Assembly (NCBI GenBank): GCA_005882135.1
Contig: VBDR01000043.1
Location: 1-64,000, forward strand
DNA: 64,000 bases
Direction: 5' to 3'
DNA from: Chloroflexota bacterium
Lineage (GTDB): Bacteria; Chloroflexota; Dormibacteria; Dormibacterales; Dormibacteraceae
In this document: in pieces, positions 44,284 through 53,040 of the stretch
Numbering within the stretch: position 1 is the stretch's first letter
How the letters are laid out: every line of letters begins with the position of its first letter
Notes under the pieces: generated by a model
The model's input: only the letters and a program-made list of their open reading frames with translations
What the model was told of the DNA's origin: nothing
The model's database searches: none
Position numbers and translations under genes: made by a program

Positions 44284-46134
44284 GTGGCGGTATCCCTCGA
44301 AGACACGATCAAGCGACGGCTGCGAGCCGTTCCCGACAGCCCTGGCATCTACATGTTCCGGGACAATCGGAGCCAGGTCATCTATGTCGGCAAGGCGCTG
44401 CGCCTCCGTGACCGCCTGCGCTCGTACTTCACGCCTGGCTACGCGGAGACCGCGCGCGTCTCGGAGCTGATCCGGCGGGCGACCGACTTCGAGTTCGTCA
44501 CCACCGCGAACGAGGTCGAGGCGCTCGTCCTCGAGAACAACCTCATCAAGAATTACCGGCCGCGCTTCAACATCCGGCTCAAGGACGACAAGAACTACCT
44601 CTACCTGAAGCTGCCGGTCACCGAGGAGTTTCCGCGCGTCCACTACTCGCGCCGGGTGCAGAACGACGGCGCGCTTTATTTCGGGCCGTACACGTCGGCG
44701 CAGTCGCTCCGCTCGACGGTGAAATCAATTAGGCAGCTGCTCCCGTTCCGGACATGCTCGGACGAGATCTTCAAGCAGGGCAAGGTGTGCCTTGACTTTC
44801 ACATCAAGCGATGTCCCGGGCCGTGCGAGCGACGCATCAGCTCGGACGACTACAAGGCCCGCATCAACGAGGTGGCGCTGTTCATGGAGGGGCGCTCGGA
44901 CATCCTCGTCCGCGAGCTGCACGATCGAATGGAGTCGGCTGCGGGCCGTCTCGATTTCGAGAACGCGGCGCGCTACCGCGACCAGCTGCATTCCATCGAG
45001 CGGATCGCGGACCGGCAGAAGGTGCTGACCCGCGGGAGAGACGACCAGGACATCATCGCCTACGCGCGCAGCGGCAACGATGTGTACGTCGAGGTCGCCT
45101 ATGTGCGTCAGAGCAAGATGGTCGGCCACGATGGCCACGCCCTTGACGGCGCCGCCGACGCCACGGAGGCGGAGCTGCTGCGCGGGTTCATGCTGCAGTA
45201 CTACTCGAGCGCCACCCACGTGCCGCGCTCGGTGATCCTGCCGGGCGAGGTCGAAGAACCCGAATTGATCACCGGCTGGCTGAGCGAGAAGCGAGGCCGT
45301 CCGGTGACGATCGAGGTGCCCCGTCGCGGCCGTAAGCGCGCCCTGGTGACCCAGCTGGCCGAGACCGCCACCCAGGAGCTCGAGCAGCTCAAGATCCAGG
45401 CCGACTACGACCGCAGCCGCACCGAGCCGATGCTCGCGGCCCTGGCCGAGGTTCTGGACCTCGAGAGCCTGCCCAGGCGCATCGAGTGCTACGACATCTC
45501 CAACATCCAGGGCGATTCGGCGGTCGGCTCGATGGTCGTGTTCGAGGACGGGCGGCCGCGCAACGACCACTATCGCCACTTCCGGATCCGGTACGTGCCC
45601 GGGCCGAACGACTTCGCGATGCTGCAGGAGGTGCTGAGCCGGCGGCTCGAGCGGCTCGAGTCGGCGCAGCGGCGTGAGGAGGCCGATATCGTCGGCGACC
45701 GCTCGTTCACGAGCAGGCCGGACCTGATCCTGATCGACGGCGGGAAAGGCCAGCTGAGCGCGGCGCTCGAGGTGATGGAGACCGCGGGCTACGCCGACAT
45801 ACCGACCTTCGCCCTCGCCAAGGAGCGCGAAGAGATCTTTGCGCCCGGGCGCGCTGAACCGATCGTGCAGGAGAGGAATTCACCAGGGATGTTCCTGGTC
45901 CAGCGCATCCGGGACGAAGCGCACCGCTTCGCGATCACGCATCACCGCAAGGTGCGCGCGCGCAAGGCGCTGACATCGCCGCTCGACTCGGTGGAAGGCA
46001 TCGGTCCCGCGCGCAAGCGGGCGCTGCTGCGACACTTCGGTTCGGTGCAGGCGATCCGAGACGCACCGGTCGGCGAGATCGTGAAGCTCGGCATCCCCGA
46101 ACGCCTGGCCGCCCGCCTGAAAGAAACGCTCTGA
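44284..46134 (+). CDS. uvrC: Excinuclease ABC subunit C
   Basis: UvrC, 616 aa, making both incisions in nucleotide excision repair. The GIY-YIG domain is SPGIYMFRDNRSQVIYVGKA. The UVR motif is around ESAAGRLDFENAARYRDQ. The RNase H-like endonuclease domain contains IECYDISNIQGDSAVGSMVVFEDG and LILIDGGKGQLSAALEVM. Helix-hairpin-helix motifs close the protein (SVEGIGPARKRALLRHFGS). GTG start. Its TGA overlaps the rapZ-like ATG by one base, the gene order common in Gram-positive genomes. Confidence 0.98.
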   Translation: MAVSLEDTIKRRLRAVPDSPGIYMFRDNRSQVIYVGKALRLRDRLRSYFTPGYAETARVSELIRRATDFEFVTTANEVEALVLENNLIKNYRPRFNIRLKDDKNYLYLKLPVTEEFPRVHYSRRVQNDGALYFGPYTSAQSLRSTVKSIRQLLPFRTCSDEIFKQGKVCLDFHIKRCPGPCERRISSDDYKARINEVALFMEGRSDILVRELHDRMESAAGRLDFENAARYRDQLHSIERIADRQKVLTRGRDDQDIIAYARSGNDVYVEVAYVRQSKMVGHDGHALDGAADATEAELLRGFMLQYYSSATHVPRSVILPGEVEEPELITGWLSEKRGRPVTIEVPRRGRKRALVTQLAETATQELEQLKIQADYDRSRTEPMLAALAEVLDLESLPRRIECYDISNIQGDSAVGSMVVFEDGRPRNDHYRHFRIRYVPGPNDFAMLQEVLSRRLERLESAQRREEADIVGDRSFTSRPDLILIDGGKGQLSAALEVMETAGYADIPTFALAKEREEIFAPGRAEPIVQERNSPGMFLVQRIRDEAHRFAITHHRKVRARKALTSPLDSVEGIGPARKRALLRHFGSVQAIRDAPVGEIVKLGIPERLAARLKETL

Positions 46135-46808
46135 TGACGCTGGTTATCGTTGGCGCCTCGAATCGTGAGCGGATGGGAGAGGCGGTGGGCTCTTTCGAAA
46201 GGGCGGGATTCACGCGCATCGAAGAGCTCGACGGCGCAGGCGAGGGCGACTTCGTGCTCGGTGTCAGCGACGGCGGTGCGGAGCTGCTGCGGGAAGCCGA
46301 CCGGCGCGCGATCAAGTACGTACTGGTGCACGACGGCGAGGACGATCACCGCCCGGGCGGGACTTTCGAACGCGCTCATCACCGGATCGAGGCAGGCCAG
46401 CGTGACGAGCTGGCCCAGCACCTGCGGAGCCGGGAGCGGCCCCTGATCACGTGCCTGGCGTTCGGCTACAAGAACGGGGCGCCCGCCGACGCGGCCCTGC
46501 TGATCGACGCCAGGTTCCTGGACAACCCGTACTGGGTGCCGGAGCTGCGCGACCTGTCCGGCCGCGATCCGGCGGTCGCCGAGTTCGTGATGAAGCAGCC
46601 CGCGGCGGGTCACCTGCTCGAGGACGTGCAGAGAATCGTGCGCGACCTGCTGCCTCTCTATCAGGAGAAAGGACGGATGCACATCGTGGTCGCGTTCGGA
46701 TGCACGGGCGGCCGGCACCGCTCCGTGGTCCTGGCCGGCGAGCTCGCGGAGCGGCTGCGCGAGATCGAGGGCGTCGACGTCGACTTCGTCACCCGCGACA
46801 TCGATTGA
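46134..46808 (+). CDS. rapZ: RapZ-like protein with degenerate P-loop domain
   Basis: The C-terminal domain (residues about 100-224) is clearly RapZ/YvcJ: LLIDARFLDNPYWVPELRDLSGRD, then VAFGCTGGRHRSVVLAGELAERL. The N-terminal part is short. Where the family has a P-loop (G-x-SGxGKS) and a VDNLP motif, this protein reads VGASNRERMGEAV and RIEELD. ATP/GTP binding through the canonical site is therefore unlikely. Total length 224 aa against about 285 in the family. Located after uvrC as usual, but yvcK, which normally follows, is missing and whiA is 6 kb away. Confidence 0.85.
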   Translation: MTLVIVGASNRERMGEAVGSFERAGFTRIEELDGAGEGDFVLGVSDGGAELLREADRRAIKYVLVHDGEDDHRPGGTFERAHHRIEAGQRDELAQHLRSRERPLITCLAFGYKNGAPADAALLIDARFLDNPYWVPELRDLSGRDPAVAEFVMKQPAAGHLLEDVQRIVRDLLPLYQEKGRMHIVVAFGCTGGRHRSVVLAGELAERLREIEGVDVDFVTRDID

Positions 46809-47746
46809 CTCGAGCGTTGGTCCTCGGAGGTGCAGGGTTCATCGGCGTGGCCGCCTGCAAGGAGCTGATGCGCCGCGGAGTCGAGACCATCGCCGCGGGT
46901 CGAAAGGAGCGGCCCTACGGCACCTTCACGAGCTACGTCGCCTTCGACCGCGGCGACGAGGATCAGCTGGCGCGGGCGCTGGCCCAGACCGAGCCCGATG
47001 TTGTCCTCGACCTCGCGTGCTTTCAGCCTCGCGATGTGGATGCGGTCGCTCGCTGCTTCAAAGGTCAGAGGTACGTGTTCGTCTCCACCGGCGTGTATCC
47101 GGACCTGCACGGAAAGCCGGCGCGCGAGGACGATTTCGTGCCGTTGGAGGGCGATCCGCCCGAGGCGCTCGACTATCTCGAAGGCAAGCGCTGGTGCGAG
47201 ACGCTGCTCGCCCGGAATCGCGACCTGCCGTGGACGGTGGTGCGGCCTCCAGCGGTGTTTGGTCCGGGCGACCACACGCTCCGCATCGCCGCCTACATCC
47301 AACGCGTCGCCGACGGTGGCCCGCTTCTGGTTCCGAGTGAGACGTACGAGCGTCGCGCCAACGTCGCATGGGTGAAGGACATCGGCTTCGCGTGCGCGCT
47401 CGCCTGCGACCCCCGTAAGGAGACAGTGCATCGTGCGTACAACGCCGCGCTTGAAGACGTGACGCTCCACGAGCTGATCGAAGGCATCGCGCGCGCGCTC
47501 GGGGTGCCGGCGCGGATGCACCCGATTCCTTTCGCCGAGCTGCCCGAAGGCGCGAGCCCGTATGGACCCGATCCGCGGCGCCACGCCGGCTACGTGATCG
47601 ACCGCGCGCGTCACGACCTCGGCTTTGAGCCCTCGGCTCTGGAAGACGCGCTGGCCGAGACGCTGGCCTGGTACCGCGTCGCGCATCCTTCCCACCCCGG
47701 CTACGCCAACCGTGAGAAGGAGCTCGCCATTGCCGGAGCCGATTGA
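46805..47746 (+). CDS. NAD-dependent epimerase/reductase (extended SDR)
   Basis: A 313-residue extended SDR starting from TTG at 46805, which overlaps the rapZ stop (TTGA). The nucleotide-binding motif LVLGGAGFIGVAACKEL follows directly; any longer start reads through rapZ in another frame. YVFVSTGVYP and YLEGKRWCETLL hold the Ser/Tyr/Lys-like catalytic region (Tyr of YxxxK is Leu-Glu-Gly-Lys here, so the Tyr is displaced). VVRPPAVFGPGDHT is the typical NAD/substrate loop. Similar to plant-type CSP41/mRNA-binding epimerases in outline. Substrate unknown. Confidence 0.8.
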   Translation: MTRALVLGGAGFIGVAACKELMRRGVETIAAGRKERPYGTFTSYVAFDRGDEDQLARALAQTEPDVVLDLACFQPRDVDAVARCFKGQRYVFVSTGVYPDLHGKPAREDDFVPLEGDPPEALDYLEGKRWCETLLARNRDLPWTVVRPPAVFGPGDHTLRIAAYIQRVADGGPLLVPSETYERRANVAWVKDIGFACALACDPRKETVHRAYNAALEDVTLHELIEGIARALGVPARMHPIPFAELPEGASPYGPDPRRHAGYVIDRARHDLGFEPSALEDALAETLAWYRVAHPSHPGYANREKELAIAGAD

Positions 47747-48764
47747 AACTCTGGCCAGGCGCCTTAGGCGCCAGGCCGCATGGTGCGCCGAGCTCGGCTC
47801 CCCGCTCTACTCCTCGCTTCTGGAATCGGCCGCCGACGACCTGCAGCTCGAGGGACCTGTCTGGGGCGTGCTTGCGGGCTTTGAGGAGGAGCAGGGTGGC
47901 GCCGCGCTGGCGCTGCGCCTCATGGGCGCCGTGCACCGGCTCGTGCTCGACGACACCCTGCCCGAGCTGGCCAGGCACTACCCCTCGACAGGCGGCGGGG
48001 GCGACGCGGGCGCCGCATGGGCGGTGTTCAGGCAGGCGCTGGTCGATCACAGAACGAGGATCCGCGAGCTGCTCGCAAGCAGCTGCCAGACCAACGAGGT
48101 GGGGCGCAGCGCGGCGCTGCTGGGCGGATTCCTCGAGGTGGCGCATCGCACCGGCCTTCCCCTCCGCATCCTCGAGATCGGCGCGAGCGCCGGGCTGAAC
48201 CTGCGCTGGGATCGCTACCGATACGAGTCGTCGGAAGGCGCCTGGGGGGATGCGACCTCTCCGGTCCGCTTTACGCACTCGTTCGACGTGCCACCACCTA
48301 TGAATCGGTCGGCCGACGTGGTCGCGCGAATGGGATGCGACCTGGAGCCGATCGATCCGACCTCGACCGAAGGGGCGCTCATCCTGCGCTCGTTCATCTG
48401 GGCCGATCAGCTGGCGCGGATGGCTTTGCTCGACGGTGCGATCGAGATCGCGGCCGGGATGCCCTTCGAAATCGAGCGGGTCGACGCCGGGGCGTTCCTA
48501 GAGCGGGAGCTGGCGCGCCCTGTCCGCGGCACGGCGACCGTCGTCTACCACTCGGTGTTCATTCAGTACGTCCCTGCGATAGGCAGGCAGCGGATCCAGG
48601 CGGCAATCGAAGGCGCGCAGAGAACGGCGCCGCACGGGGCGCCGGTGCATTACCTGCGCATGGAGCCCGGTCAGAGCGCCGAGGCCCGCTTCGAGATCCG
48701 GCTCGACGACGAGCTGGTCGGCACCAGCCTCGCCCACGGGACCAGCGTGCGCTGGCTGCCATGA
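47730..48764 (+). CDS. DUF2332-family protein
   Basis: A 344-residue protein from TTG 47730, which has AAGGAG about 8 nt upstream and overlaps the preceding gene end by 17 bp. Family features: QAAWCAELGSPLYSSLLESAADD at the N-terminus, LEIGASAGLNLRWDRYRYE in the middle (reminiscent of a SAM-binding glycine-rich loop), FIWADQLARMALLDGAIEIA, and VVYHSVFIQYV. DUF2332 has no established function; the LEIGASAGLNL loop suggests methyltransferase ancestry. Confidence 0.88.
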   Translation: MPEPIETLARRLRRQAAWCAELGSPLYSSLLESAADDLQLEGPVWGVLAGFEEEQGGAALALRLMGAVHRLVLDDTLPELARHYPSTGGGGDAGAAWAVFRQALVDHRTRIRELLASSCQTNEVGRSAALLGGFLEVAHRTGLPLRILEIGASAGLNLRWDRYRYESSEGAWGDATSPVRFTHSFDVPPPMNRSADVVARMGCDLEPIDPTSTEGALILRSFIWADQLARMALLDGAIEIAAGMPFEIERVDAGAFLERELARPVRGTATVVYHSVFIQYVPAIGRQRIQAAIEGAQRTAPHGAPVHYLRMEPGQSAEARFEIRLDDELVGTSLAHGTSVRWLP

Positions 48765-48777
48765 GCGACGGCGCCTG

Positions 48778-50634
48778 CTACTCCTCTGAATGGCTCCGGT
48801 TCAACACGTACGCGGCCAGGAACGCGACGATCACCAGTCCCGGTGACCAGCCGAGGCCCGGCCCGAAAGGGTCAAATGCCGAAAGGTCGATGAAAACCGC
48901 AAATCCGCTGACCGCCGCAAAGACGAGCACGATCAAGACGCCGCGGATCGCGCCGTGGCGCGCAAAGAACAGCTCGAGCTCCAGCTGCCAGGCGGGCCGG
49001 TGCCGCTCGTGAACATGACGCGCCCTAGCCGCGTGAGCGGTTATCCGCTCGCGCCGTCCCATTCGGTAGCGGGCGCTCCTCGGCTGGCTCTCGAAGGGGA
49101 CGCGGTCGACCTCGCGCTCGCGAGCGGGCGGGACCTCGAGCGGCTCCCAGAGCGGCTGGTGACGATATCGCCTGTAGAGCAAGTAGGTGAGAACGCCCAG
49201 AGCAAGCCAGCCCATGAATATGAAGGTTGAGCTCGAGATGTTCTGGAAGATCAGCTGGGTGAAGACGGTGCCGATGAAAAGTGCCCCCACAAGAGAAAGA
49301 ATCGGGATGCTGTCCCGCCCGAACTTGATGTTCCACGGCATGCGGTAGGGGCGATGCAGCGCCGGTTCGATGAAGCGCAGTCGCATGACCGACAGGTGCG
49401 CCGAGCAGAACGCGAAGGTCGCCGCCAGCGAGTAGACGGCGCTCATGAACTCGATTTCTTTGCCGCCCGGAATGATTCCCGGCAGCACGAGCAGCGCGGC
49501 CACCAGGCCGAACACGATGATCGACACGTAAGGCGTCTTGAACTTCGGGTGCAGTCGAGCCAGTCGGTGGGGTAGGAGATCGGCGCCCGCCATCGAGTAG
49601 CTCAGGCGGGAGATGCCGATCAATCCGGCGTTCGTCGCTATGACGAGGATGGTGAATGCGAGGATGCCGACCCAGATCTGGGCCCAGTACCGCAGCGCCT
49701 CCTGGGGGAAGCCCGTGACGATGCCGGCCACCGGATCGGCCTTCCATGTGGTCGCGAGCTGGGTCGTGTAGGCGTGCGTGTGCGGGTCGTAGGAGACAGG
49801 GAACACGCTGACGCCGATCGTGGGAAGGAAAGCGGACACGAACAGGACCGCGACGATGACCCACCACGTTGCCAGGGGCACGTTCCGGCCTGGATCCTTG
49901 GCTTCTTCAGACAGGTTGGAAATGGTTTCGATTCCGGTGTAGGTCACCATCGCAATCGAGATTCCCGCAAGGAAGTTGCCCCACGTCGGCGCGATTCCCC
50001 AGTGGATGCTCTGGATCACCCTCTGGATGTCGAGCAGGATGATGATGCCCAGGATCACCAGCACGAGCTGCGTGATGAGGTCTGTGAACGCGAGCACCAG
50101 GTTGAGGATGCTGGACTCTTGGATCCCGATGACGTTCACGACGATGAGGAACGTTATGAGAGCCATGGTGGCGACCACGTGCGTGGTCGCGTCGCTCTTG
50201 AGAGGGTCCAACAAGCCGACGTACTTGCCCAGGAAACCCAAGTAGCTGATGGCGAAGTAGGCCGATATCGAAACCGTCGCGGTGTAGTTGAGCAGCTGAA
50301 CCCAACCCACTATGTAGCCGATGGGCGCGTTGAACGCGCGACGCGCAAAGCTCGAGCTTCCACCCGCATGAGGCAACGCGGCCGTTCCCTCCGCATAGTT
50401 CAGCGCCGTGGTGACGAAGATGAAGCCGGCCAGTATCAAGGCCAGCGGTGTCAGTCCGAGCGCAAACGCCGCCGTGACGCCGAGCGCGTAATAGATGCTG
50501 GAGCCGACGTTGCCGTAGCACGCTGCGAATAGAGAGGGGGCCCCAAGCGTGCGAGGGAGCTTGGCCGGACGGCGGACCACGACCCGCAGGTCGCCAAGCC
50601 GGCGGCCCCGCCTGGCGAATGCGTCAGAGCCCAT
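48778..50634 (-). CDS. APC-superfamily amino acid permease with C-terminal extension
   Basis: A 618-residue permease. The first helix carries ACYGNVGSSIYYALGV, the unwound substrate-binding segment of the family, followed by about 12 predicted helices (ISIAMVTYTGIETISNLSEEAKDPGRNVP is the conserved helix 6 region). Residues about 490-618 are extra: a basic cytosolic linker, then two more helices (GVLIVLVFAAVSGFAVF and LGWSPGLVIVAFLAAYVL). The order suggests uptake of an amino acid or amine; substrate unknown. The adjacent creatinase-like gene could act on the same compound. Confidence 0.85.
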   Translation of the reverse strand: MGSDAFARRGRRLGDLRVVVRRPAKLPRTLGAPSLFAACYGNVGSSIYYALGVTAAFALGLTPLALILAGFIFVTTALNYAEGTAALPHAGGSSSFARRAFNAPIGYIVGWVQLLNYTATVSISAYFAISYLGFLGKYVGLLDPLKSDATTHVVATMALITFLIVVNVIGIQESSILNLVLAFTDLITQLVLVILGIIILLDIQRVIQSIHWGIAPTWGNFLAGISIAMVTYTGIETISNLSEEAKDPGRNVPLATWWVIVAVLFVSAFLPTIGVSVFPVSYDPHTHAYTTQLATTWKADPVAGIVTGFPQEALRYWAQIWVGILAFTILVIATNAGLIGISRLSYSMAGADLLPHRLARLHPKFKTPYVSIIVFGLVAALLVLPGIIPGGKEIEFMSAVYSLAATFAFCSAHLSVMRLRFIEPALHRPYRMPWNIKFGRDSIPILSLVGALFIGTVFTQLIFQNISSSTFIFMGWLALGVLTYLLYRRYRHQPLWEPLEVPPAREREVDRVPFESQPRSARYRMGRRERITAHAARARHVHERHRPAWQLELELFFARHGAIRGVLIVLVFAAVSGFAVFIDLSAFDPFGPGLGWSPGLVIVAFLAAYVLNRSHSEE

Positions 50635-50667
50635 CGAAGGCGAGGTTAATCGATCACGAGCAGCGGC

Positions 50668-51831
50668 CTAACGCGACACGATCAGGTCTTTCAGCTCGCG
50701 CGGATAGTCGGTCATCACCCGCCGGCCGTCCTCGGTGATGACGACCGTGTCCGAGTGGCGGAAGCCGCCCAGCTCTTGGAGGTAGACACCCGGCTCGACG
50801 GTGAAGACCATGCCCGGCTCGAGCACCGCCTCATCGCCGCGATCCAGGAACGGCGCCTCGTGTCCCTCAAGTCCGATCGAGTGCCCGGCGTGATGGCGCA
50901 GGTTGGCCTCGACCCCGAGCTCCTGGGCCAGCCTGACCGTGGCCAGCTCGACCTCGCCGGCTGGAACTCCGGGCGCCATGACCTCGATCGCGCGCGTCTG
51001 CAGGGCAAGCATGGCCTCGAAGGCACGGACCTGTTCCGGCGTCGGCTCGCCGACGATCATCGTCCGCTCCAGCTCACTGCGGTAGCCGTCGATGTTGGCG
51101 CCTGCGCCGCTGACCAGCACGTCGCCGGGCTGGATGCCGTGGCCCTTCACGAAACCATGAGGCATCGCCGTCGACCGGCCGGCCACGAACATCGCGATGA
51201 TCCCGCTGTCGTCGGCGCCGCGCGGCCGCCAGCCTGGCATCTCGTGCACCATCTCGAACAGAGTCTCTTCGGCTGCGGGCGTGTAGCACTCCATCTCGGT
51301 CTTGCCGGTCGTGATCGCCGCCTGCATGCGGCGGTGCGCGCGCACCGCCCAGTCGCAGCTGAGCTGGATGCACTCGAGCTCGGCTGTTGATTTCACGCGC
51401 CGCAGCGACTCGATGATCAGCTCCGAGTCGAAAGGCTCGACACCCGTGAGGTCGCTGAGGCGCGGGCCGCGATAGCCCCAGTAGGGGATGTAGCCGTCGT
51501 GGTCGGCGCCGGTGCGATGCGGCCGCGCGTTCATCTCCGTCAGGACCTCGACCACCGACTCCATCGGGTGCTCGGCGCCCGGGTACTCGAAGTAGATCCG
51601 GACCTGGTCGACCGAGGTCGCTGACTCCGCGTGCTCCTTCTCGACCGCCGGCACGACGAGCGAGGATTGGCCGCTGGACCCGATGATGAGCGCGATCGGG
51701 CGCTCGGTCGGAACGTGGTGGAAGCCGGTCAGGTAGGCGACTCGCGCTGGATAGAAGACACACATCGCGTCGAGACCGGACGCTTGCATCCCGGCCGAGA
51801 CACACTCCCGCCGGAATGCGTACTCCTCCAT
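50668..51831 (-). CDS. M24-fold protein with altered metal site (creatinase/ectoine-hydrolase-like)
   Basis: A 387-residue pita-bread protein. The N-terminal creatinase-type domain contains MCVFYPARVAYLTGFHHVPT. In the C-terminal domain, the first metal Asp of DxGA is Ser (VLVSGAGANIDGY), the second is Glu (YRSELERTM), the His is kept (HHAGHSIGLEGHE), one Glu is kept (MVFTVEPGVYL) and the last is Ser (GGFRHSDTV). Three of five ligands are changed, so a normal aminopeptidase P is unlikely; creatinase- or ectoine-hydrolase-like chemistry fits better. ATG 51831 is preferred; ATG 51864 lies in a repeat arm. Confidence 0.8.
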   Translation of the reverse strand: MEEYAFRRECVSAGMQASGLDAMCVFYPARVAYLTGFHHVPTERPIALIIGSSGQSSLVVPAVEKEHAESATSVDQVRIYFEYPGAEHPMESVVEVLTEMNARPHRTGADHDGYIPYWGYRGPRLSDLTGVEPFDSELIIESLRRVKSTAELECIQLSCDWAVRAHRRMQAAITTGKTEMECYTPAAEETLFEMVHEMPGWRPRGADDSGIIAMFVAGRSTAMPHGFVKGHGIQPGDVLVSGAGANIDGYRSELERTMIVGEPTPEQVRAFEAMLALQTRAIEVMAPGVPAGEVELATVRLAQELGVEANLRHHAGHSIGLEGHEAPFLDRGDEAVLEPGMVFTVEPGVYLQELGGFRHSDTVVITEDGRRVMTDYPRELKDLIVSR

Positions 51832-51852
51832 GGAGATGGTCGGAATGTGTCG

Positions 51853-51899
51853 CCTCCCCACCATGTGGGGAGGGCCGGCCGCCGGGCGGCCGGGGAGGG
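51853..51899. repeat. Palindromic element upstream of the M24 gene
   Basis: Core arms CCTCCCCA/TGGGGAGG (51853-51873), then a GGCCGCC-G-GGCGGCC hairpin and a GGGGAGGGG tail. On the minus strand the GGGGAGG arm is 21 nt before the ATG at 51831, too far for a normal ribosome site. Confidence 0.85.
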
Positions 51900-51934
51900 G
51901 AGATGGGACTGGCTTTGTGGCTGGAGAGGGCTTC

Positions 51935-52909
51935 CTAGTACGCGGCAAGCTTCCGCATGGCCTCCGCAATCTTTTTCGGGCTCGGCATGAAGAGCTCCTC
52001 CCCGGCATTGTTGAAGGGCATCGCCGGGATGTCCGGTGCGGCCACCCGCACCACCGGACCGTCCAGGCTGTCGAAGGCGTGCTCGGAGATGATCGCCGCC
52101 ACCTCGGCGCCGAATCCGCCCGTGAGGTTGTCCTCGTGCACGACCATCGCTTTTCCGGTCTTCCGCACCGAGGCGAGGATCGTCTCACGGTCGAGCGGCG
52201 CGAGCGTGCGCAGGTCGACCACCTCCACGCTCACGCCTTCGGACAGCAGCTGCTGGGCCGCCTCGAGGCAGTAATGCGTCATCAACCCCCAGGCAAAACA
52301 GCTGATGTTCGTGCCGTCCACCCTCACCGCCGCCGGCCCGATCGGCACGAGGTGATCGCCGTCGGGCACCTCTTCGGTGACGAGGCGGTACACCCGCTTG
52401 TGCTCGAGAAACAGCACCGGGTCGGGGTCGCGGACGGCCGACTTCAGCAATCCGTGCGCGTCGGCGGGCATGCTCGGCACCACGACCTTGACGCCGGGGA
52501 CATGCGCGTAGAAGGCCTCGATCGATTGCGAGTGGTACAGCCCCCCGTGCACCCCTCCGCCAAAGGGTGCGCGGATGACGATCGGCACCGACCAATCCCC
52601 GTTGGTGCGGTAGCGCGTACGCGCCGCCTCGCTCACGATCTGGTCGAAGGCGGGATGGATGAAGTCGGCGAACTGGATCTCGGCGATCGGGATCAGCCCG
52701 TTCAGAGCCGCTCCGATCGCGACCCCGACGATCGCCGACTCGGCCAGCGGTGTGTCGAGCACCCGCGCCTCGCCAAAGCGTTCGTACAGGCCATCGGTCG
52801 CTCCAAAGACGCCGCCCTTGCGCCCGACGTCTTCGCCGAGCACGAGGACTCGCTCGTCGCGCTCCATCTCCTCGGTGATGGCCGCACGCACCGCCTCGAT
52901 CATCCGCAT
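51935..52909 (-). CDS. 2-oxoacid dehydrogenase E1 component, beta subunit
   Basis: A 324-residue transketolase-like subunit of branched-chain 2-oxoacid, pyruvate or acetoin dehydrogenase. Motifs are VLVLGEDVGRKGGVFGATDGL, DTPLAESAIVGVAIGAA, EIQFADFIHPAFDQIVSEAA, LYHSQSIEAFYAHVPG and VVDLRTLAPLDRETI. The ATG at 52909 gives the usual N-terminus MRMIEAVRAAITEEM. There is no E1-alpha, E2 or E3 gene next to it, so partners must be encoded elsewhere. Divergent from whiA. Confidence 0.9.
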   Translation of the reverse strand: MRMIEAVRAAITEEMERDERVLVLGEDVGRKGGVFGATDGLYERFGEARVLDTPLAESAIVGVAIGAALNGLIPIAEIQFADFIHPAFDQIVSEAARTRYRTNGDWSVPIVIRAPFGGGVHGGLYHSQSIEAFYAHVPGVKVVVPSMPADAHGLLKSAVRDPDPVLFLEHKRVYRLVTEEVPDGDHLVPIGPAAVRVDGTNISCFAWGLMTHYCLEAAQQLLSEGVSVEVVDLRTLAPLDRETILASVRKTGKAMVVHEDNLTGGFGAEVAAIISEHAFDSLDGPVVRVAAPDIPAMPFNNAGEELFMPSPKKIAEAMRKLAAY

Positions 52910-53029
52910 ACCGGGCACCACAACAGATTGTCGCGCGGTCTGGAGATATGTGGTTCGATGGCGACCGGCGCGTTGCACATCGCGCGTTAGACTGCAGGGA
53001 GAAGAGGGGAAGGTCAAAATCACCTTCCT

Positions 53030-53034
53030 GGAGG
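53030..53034 (+). promoter_or_regulatory. Ribosome-binding site that places the whiA start at AUU
   Basis: GGAGG followed by TACGCG (6 nt) and then ATT. This optimal spacing, together with protein alignment, singles out the ATT at 53041 as the start. Confidence 0.65.
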
Positions 53035-53040
53035 TACGCG

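Noticed and set aside
46451-46804. Long N-terminal extension of the epimerase frame
   Set aside because: It overlaps rapZ in another frame and has shadow composition; the Rossmann motif begins at the TTG 46805 start.
52948-53040. ATG 52948 as the whiA start
   Set aside because: It adds 31 residues with no resemblance to WhiA; the conserved N-terminus begins exactly at the ATT with a well-placed GGAGG.
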